Assembly: GCA_016928525.1 (NCBI GenBank)
Contig: JAFGKO010000009.1
Span: 1-58,729, forward strand
DNA: 58,729 nt
Direction of reading: 5' to 3'
Origin: Anaerolineales bacterium
Lineage (GTDB): Bacteria; Chloroflexota; Anaerolineae; Anaerolineales; Villigracilaceae
The position numbers and the translations under genes are program-made. Position 1 is the stretch's first letter. Every line of letters starts with the position of its first letter. Under the pieces are notes generated by a model. That model searched no databases, was not told the DNA's origin, and saw nothing but the letters and a program-made list of their open reading frames with translations. Of this stretch, positions 55,089 through 58,729 are shown one piece after another.

Positions 55089-55319
55089 ATGCAAATCACA
55101 AAAAACACTCGTGTATCCGCCATTCTTGAAGAATACGGCGACATCGCCGATGTAATGGAAATCTTCGGCGTCAAAAGAGTGGCCCGTTATTCCCTGCGGG
55201 CGCTGACTGCAAAAGCGCTTACCGTTGAATGGGCGGCGCGCATCCATCGCGTACCGTTGAATGAATTTCTTGGAATTTTGCAACAGGCGATCCATCCTGC
55301 CAAAAAGCAGTCTGATTAA
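55089..55319 (+). CDS. DUF1858-like small protein (first copy)
   Basis: Protein of 76 aa: ITKNTRVSAILEEYGDIADVMEIFGV fits the DUF1858 pattern, followed by a helical half (AKALTVEWAARIHRVPLNEFL). Family members often have a CxxC in the middle; here that place reads RVARYSL, without cysteine. DUF1858 proteins occur next to redox and nitrosative-stress genes. The start ATG 55089 is preceded by AAGGAG. Confidence 0.75.
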   Translation: MQITKNTRVSAILEEYGDIADVMEIFGVKRVARYSLRALTAKALTVEWAARIHRVPLNEFLGILQQAIHPAKKQSD

Positions 55320-55347
55320 GCGCGGACGTTACTATTAGGAGAAAAAA

Positions 55348-55764
55348 ATGTCTGAAACAAAAAGGAAATTACCAACATGGACAGTGCGCGTGGTGATCCT
55401 GTCGCTGTTACTGTTCTTCTTTGCCGTTCCACACACGCTGGAGGACTTTACCCTAGGTGAGCCAGCTAAAAACGGAGTTCCGGAAGCGGCGCTTGCCTTT
55501 GTCGTGTCGGGGTTGTTTGCCTTGCAAGGACTGGCGCTATTTTGGACTGGCCAACAAAATCGTCGAGGTTATTTTGTCCACGCGGCATTGGGTGTTTTGT
55601 GGCCGTTGGCGGCAGGCACTGCCCAATTGCCGGTCATTCTTGCCTCAAGCAATTACCGTTCCGGGTTCATCTCGGTGTTATACGTGGCTGGGGTGATCGC
55701 GATTGGTATTTTGCTTTTTCTGGCTTCTCTTCAAGCCTTGAAAACCAGCAGCGCACACCCGTAA
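55348..55764 (+). CDS. Four-helix membrane protein, unknown function
   Basis: Protein of 138 aa with about four helices (VVILSLLLFFFAVPHTLEDF; ALAFVVSGLFALQGLALFW; the GYFVHAALGVLWPLAAG segment; VLYVAGVIAIGILLFLASL). AGGAG precedes the start. It lies between two DUF1858-like genes, 28 nt after the first. No family recognised. Confidence 0.7.
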   Translation: MSETKRKLPTWTVRVVILSLLLFFFAVPHTLEDFTLGEPAKNGVPEAALAFVVSGLFALQGLALFWTGQQNRRGYFVHAALGVLWPLAAGTAQLPVILASSNYRSGFISVLYVAGVIAIGILLFLASLQALKTSSAHP

Positions 55765-55779
55765 GGGAAAAAATAAGCC

Positions 55780-56052
55780 ATGCTTGAAAATACTTCGCAG
55801 TTGACCAGGGGCGAGCGCTCCATGGTAATTACCAAAGATACGCGTGTATCTGTTATTCTCGAGGAATATGGCGACATCGCCGATGTCATGGAAATTTTCG
55901 GCGTCGAGCGCGTGGGGCGCTATTCCCTACGCATGTTCCTTGCCAAGGCGCTCACGGTGGAATGGGCGGCGAAGGTCCACCGTGTTCCGCTGGCCGAATT
56001 TCTCAATATTCTGAATCGGGCAGTTGTCAAAAAACAGGGGAATGCCCAGTGA
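55780..56052 (+). CDS. DUF1858-like small protein (second copy)
   Basis: Protein of 90 aa from ATG 55780, or 76 aa from ATG 55822. The shorter form aligns end to end with the 55089 protein (VITKDTRVSVILEEYGDIAD against QITKNTRVSAILEEYGDIAD), so 55822 could be the real start. The cysteine position is again lost (ERVGRYSL). Its stop overlaps the GTG of the next gene. Confidence 0.75.
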   Translation: MLENTSQLTRGERSMVITKDTRVSVILEEYGDIADVMEIFGVERVGRYSLRMFLAKALTVEWAAKVHRVPLAEFLNILNRAVVKKQGNAQ

Positions 56053-56561
56053 GCGAAACGCGCACACACTCGGACGCGCTCAGGCGGCTGGTGATCATCC
56101 TCTTCTTTTTGGGACTGCTGTCCATGGCGATCCTCGCGCTGGGGATTGGCTGGGCTTGCGCGGACTGGGGCAAGATCCGCTTGGGGTGGCTGAATCAGCT
56201 CCTCGGTCCCGCGTTGACCGTGGGCGGGCTGGCCCTCGTCAGCTGGTCGGTGCGAATCCAATATGTCCTCGGCAAAGGCACGCCCGCGCCGAAAGTTGCC
56301 GCGCAAAGTCTGGTGACGCAGGGGCCGTATGCCTATTCCCGCAACCCGATGACGCTGGGCGCGTTGTCCCTGTATCTGGGCATCGGAGTTTGGATGGGTT
56401 CGGGTGTGATCATCATCCTGGCCTTGAGCGTGTTCAGCGCATTGCTGACATTTATCTATATTCACGAAACTCGAGAACTGCGCGAGCGGTTCGGCGAGGA
56501 ATACCTGGAATACAAAAGACGGACGCCGTTCTTGTGGCCGTGCTTGACGATGAGGAAATGA
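56049..56561 (+). CDS. Isoprenylcysteine/phospholipid methyltransferase-family membrane protein
   Basis: Protein of 170 aa with four or five helices of the ICMT/PEMT family. The signature GPYAYSRNPMTLGALSLYLG (about residues 97-116) and the end HETRELRERFGEEYLEYKRR are diagnostic of SAM-dependent methylation of a lipid or thiol at the membrane. GTG start at 56049 overlaps the DUF1858 stop; AGGGG lies upstream. The substrate is unknown. Confidence 0.85.
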   Translation: MSETRTHSDALRRLVIILFFLGLLSMAILALGIGWACADWGKIRLGWLNQLLGPALTVGGLALVSWSVRIQYVLGKGTPAPKVAAQSLVTQGPYAYSRNPMTLGALSLYLGIGVWMGSGVIIILALSVFSALLTFIYIHETRELRERFGEEYLEYKRRTPFLWPCLTMRK

Positions 56562-56652
56562 AGCAGGATGTTCGCGGATCGGATTTCGTTGAACATAAAT
56601 CAAAAAATATTGGGCAGGTATTTGGCCTGCATAGAAACAAGGAGAAAATCTC

Positions 56653-57738
56653 ATGAACAAAAAAACGCTTTTGGCCCTAACGGTCATCGTTGTGGTAATC
56701 GCGCTGAGTTTTGTAATGACCCAGCAAATAGCGGCGAAAAAAGCGGTGGAAACGCCCGCAACCGAAACTGCCGTTGTTCAACGCGGCAACCTATCCATGA
56801 CAATAGACGCCTCTGGCAGTATCGTCCCACACATGGAAATCGGGCTGGCATTCACAAGCAGTGGACAAGTGGCTGAACTGCTGGTTGCCGAAGGAGAGCA
56901 GGTGCAGGCAGGTCAACCTCTTCTGCGGTTGGATACGCAGGATCTAGAGTGGCAAGCGGAACAGGCGCGCCTGACCGTGTCCATCGCGGAATATGATCTT
57001 TCCGACGCGCGGGATGATTACTGGGAAGAAGATGAGCCGGTGAAAAAAGCCAAAGCCAAATTGGAACAGGCGCAGGTTTCCCTGCAACAAGCGAAATGGC
57101 GGCTGGAGCAGGCCACGTTAGTAGCGCCCATTAGTGGTGTTGTCACGCAACTGTTTGTAGATTCCGGCGAAATGGCAAATACTGGTCAAACCGTTGTCGT
57201 TTTGAGCGATCTCTCGAATCTGGATGTTGAAATAAACCTTGATGAAACCGACGTGGCGCGTGTTGCGATGAGTACGCCGATTGTCATCACAGTGGACGCT
57301 TTCCCTGGTGCGAAACTGAGCGGCGAAATAATCGAAATTGCATCTTTGGCGGATGTGCAATCCGGCGTAGTGCTTTATCCTGTGACCGTCCGCTTGAATC
57401 CCACCGACTCTTCGACGGACTCCCCCTTCGGGGACTTCGCAGGGCAGGCGCTGCCTCTTCGCCCTGGAATGACTGTCAACGTAATTCTGACGATTGAAAA
57501 TCGGGAGGACACCCTGTTCGTCCCCTTCCGTGCGGTCGAGACGGAGGGCGGGCAGGCTTACGTGACGCGGGTGACCGCCTCCGGGTCCGAGCGTGTGGGG
57601 GTGACGCTGGGTTTGGTCACCGATACCCAGGTGGAAATCCTGAGCGGCATTGAGGGAGGGGATGTTGTAGCGGTCTACGCTAATCCCGTTCAAGACACCG
57701 CAGTCATGCACAGTCCCATCTTCGGCGGAGGGCAATGA
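56653..57738 (+). CDS. HlyD/RND-type adaptor of the second MacAB-like exporter
   Basis: Adaptor of 361 aa with one N-terminal helix, lipoyl halves near residues 55-95 (GQVAELLVAEGEQVQAGQPL) and 155-185, a short coiled-coil hairpin between them, and a C-terminal barrel (LRPGMTVNVILTI). Around residue 255-270 an insertion, SSTDSPFGDFAGQA, is encoded by palindromic repeat DNA. AAGGAG precedes the start. The next gene begins 1 nt after the stop. Shorter hairpin than in the 51787 paralogue. Confidence 0.9.
   Translation: MNKKTLLALTVIVVVIALSFVMTQQIAAKKAVETPATETAVVQRGNLSMTIDASGSIVPHMEIGLAFTSSGQVAELLVAEGEQVQAGQPLLRLDTQDLEWQAEQARLTVSIAEYDLSDARDDYWEEDEPVKKAKAKLEQAQVSLQQAKWRLEQATLVAPISGVVTQLFVDSGEMANTGQTVVVLSDLSNLDVEINLDETDVARVAMSTPIVITVDAFPGAKLSGEIIEIASLADVQSGVVLYPVTVRLNPTDSSTDSPFGDFAGQALPLRPGMTVNVILTIENREDTLFVPFRAVETEGGQAYVTRVTASGSERVGVTLGLVTDTQVEILSGIEGGDVVAVYANPVQDTAVMHSPIFGGGQ
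57421..57440. repeat. Palindromic repeat inside the adaptor coding sequence
   Basis: TCCCCCTTCGGGGACTTCGC matches, in reverse complement and with small changes, the centre of the intergenic repeat at 55041-55061. It is kept in frame. Confidence 0.6.
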
Positions 57739-57739
57739 G

Positions 57740-58462
57740 ATGATCTCCATCCAAAACATGACCAAAGTGTATGGAGCAGGCGAGGCGGAAGTCCGCGCGT
57801 TGGATGGTGTCTCGCTGGAGGTTGCCAAAGGCGAGTGGGTGGCAATCACCGGCCCCTCCGGTTCGGGCAAATCCACGCTGATGCACATCATCGGATGCCT
57901 AGATTCGCCCACCTCCGGGGAGTACTCACTGAACGGCGTCGAAGTGAGCGGCATGGATGATTCCCAACTCGCTGCTGTCCGCAACCGCGAGATTGGCTTT
58001 GTCTTCCAGAGTTTCAACCTGCTGTCGCGTGTGGACGCTCTCCAGCAGGTGATGTTACCCTTGCAATATCAGCGCGGTGACAAGCGCTTGCCGCGCAGTG
58101 AGCGCGCCAAAAAGTCGCGCGAAATGCTGGAACTGGTTGGGTTGGGGGATCGCACGCACCATCGCCCCACCGAACTTTCCGGCGGACAGCAACAACGCGT
58201 GGCGATTGCCCGAGCCCTGGCGCAGCAACCCTCCATCCTGCTAGCCGACGAACCCACCGGCAATCTGGATTCCAAATCCGGCGCGGATGTCATGGAAATC
58301 CTCCATCGCTTGCACCGCGAACATGGGCTGACGGTGGTGATGGTTACCCATGATCCGAAGGTTGCTGCCCGGGCGCAGCGCGCCATTTACTTTCAGGACG
58401 GGCTGATTGCGGAAACGCAGGTAAATTCCGCCCTGCCCGGCGCACAGCAAGGAGGCGCATAA
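57740..58462 (+). CDS. MacB/LolD-type ABC ATPase (second exporter)
   Basis: ATPase of 240 aa. Walker [12 protein letters not shown], signature [15 protein letters not shown], Walker [13 protein letters not shown], and MVTHD are all present. It is a close paralogue of the 51028 ATPase. The stop overlaps the permease ATG by one base (TAATG), after an upstream GGAGG. Confidence 0.94.
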   Translation: MISIQNMTKVYGAGEAEVRALDGVSLEVAKGEWVAITGPSGSGKSTLMHIIGCLDSPTSGEYSLNGVEVSGMDDSQLAAVRNREIGFVFQSFNLLSRVDALQQVMLPLQYQRGDKRLPRSERAKKSREMLELVGLGDRTHHRPTELSGGQQQRVAIARALAQQPSILLADEPTGNLDSKSGADVMEILHRLHREHGLTVVMVTHDPKVAARAQRAIYFQDGLIAETQVNSALPGAQQGGA

Positions 58463-58729
58463 TGGACTGGATCGAGAGTTTAACTACGGCATGGAACGGC
58501 TTGAATGCCAACAAGATGCGCTCCGGGTTGACCATGCTGGGCGTCATCATCGGGGTGGCGGCAGTCATTGCCCTGCTTTCCATCGGACAGGGCGTGCAGG
58601 AGAGCATTACCGGCTCGATCACGGGTGCCGGATCGAATCTGCTCTTTGTCGCGCCCGGCTCATTTTCGATGGGTGGGGTGGAAGCCCCCAGCGGAAGCGC
58701 TGCCAGCCTGACTTATGCCGACGCGCAAG
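58462..58729 (+). CDS. MacB-like ABC permease, cut by the window end
   Basis: The first 89 residues of an FtsX-family permease. The N-terminal helix region (MRSGLTMLGVIIGVAAVIAL, then SIGQGVQESI) and the start of the periplasmic domain (NLLFVAPG) match the 49807 paralogue. The gene runs off the right edge. Confidence 0.9.
   Translation, partial: MDWIESLTTAWNGLNANKMRSGLTMLGVIIGVAAVIALLSIGQGVQESITGSITGAGSNLLFVAPGSFSMGGVEAPSGSAASLTYADAQ

Overview
The window (about 58.7 kb, GC-rich coding, open at both ends) looks like a chromosomal segment of an anaerobic or facultatively fermentative member of the Chloroflexota, most likely class Anaerolineae. This is an inference from gene content and protein style: GH94 phosphorylases, lipoproteins with CAPA-type lipoboxes, formate hydrogenlyase-like complexes, many small polytopic proteins and abundant palindromic intergenic repeats. 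No rRNA, tRNA or CRISPR array was seen.

Layout. (1) 389-8945: a beta-glucoside unit with a cellobiose-phosphorylase-type GH94, a GH3 lipoprotein, a GH1 beta-glucosidase and a second, divergent GH94. (2) 9062-15061: an Rrf2 regulator with its promoter and operators, two PstS-like lipoproteins, a TauE/SafE permease and a PstCAB-like ABC importer. (3) 15332-25982: a complete formate hydrogenlyase-type operon: formate dehydrogenase, a four-cluster ferredoxin subunit, a HycE-like NiFe-hydrogenase large subunit, HycF-, HycG- and HycD-like proteins, two antiporter-type membrane subunits, and a HycI-like protease. Two genes carry in-frame TGA codons that read as selenocysteine. The first is the known catalytic position of formate dehydrogenase, with a near-ideal SECIS hairpin. 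The second is the second cysteine of the N-terminal RxCGxC motif of the hydrogenase, also followed by a perfect hairpin. I do not recall selenocysteine described at that nickel-iron bridging position, and I regard this as the main discovery candidate. (4) 26159-28845: mobile DNA. An IS5-family element interrupts a pentapeptide-repeat gene, and a broken ISKra4-type transposase follows. (5) 28890-32512: a DUF58 / transglutaminase pair.

(6) 33306-46355, minus strand: about sixteen mostly membrane genes, including a 12-helix histidine-rich protein next to a heme O synthase and a SUMF1-type lipoprotein, a NapH-like Fe-S membrane protein, a DUF4405 cytochrome-like protein and a Crp/Fnr regulator. 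Several are paralogue pairs. (7) 46566-48113: a lipoprotein with two nearly identical FmdE-like domains. (8) 48587-53566, minus: two paralogous lipoproteins and a MacAB-like exporter set. (9) 53699-58729, plus: a second Crp/Fnr regulator, a ferredoxin, two DUF1858-like proteins, small membrane proteins, an isoprenylcysteine-methyltransferase-like protein and a second MacAB-like set cut by the window end.

Four perfect TGTGA-N6-TCACA sites precede the hydrogenlyase operon and three minus-strand units. Together with the two Crp/Fnr genes they suggest one anaerobic or redox/nitrosative regulon. Palindromic repeats also occur inside coding sequences, kept in frame, in the first GH94 gene and in the last adaptor gene.
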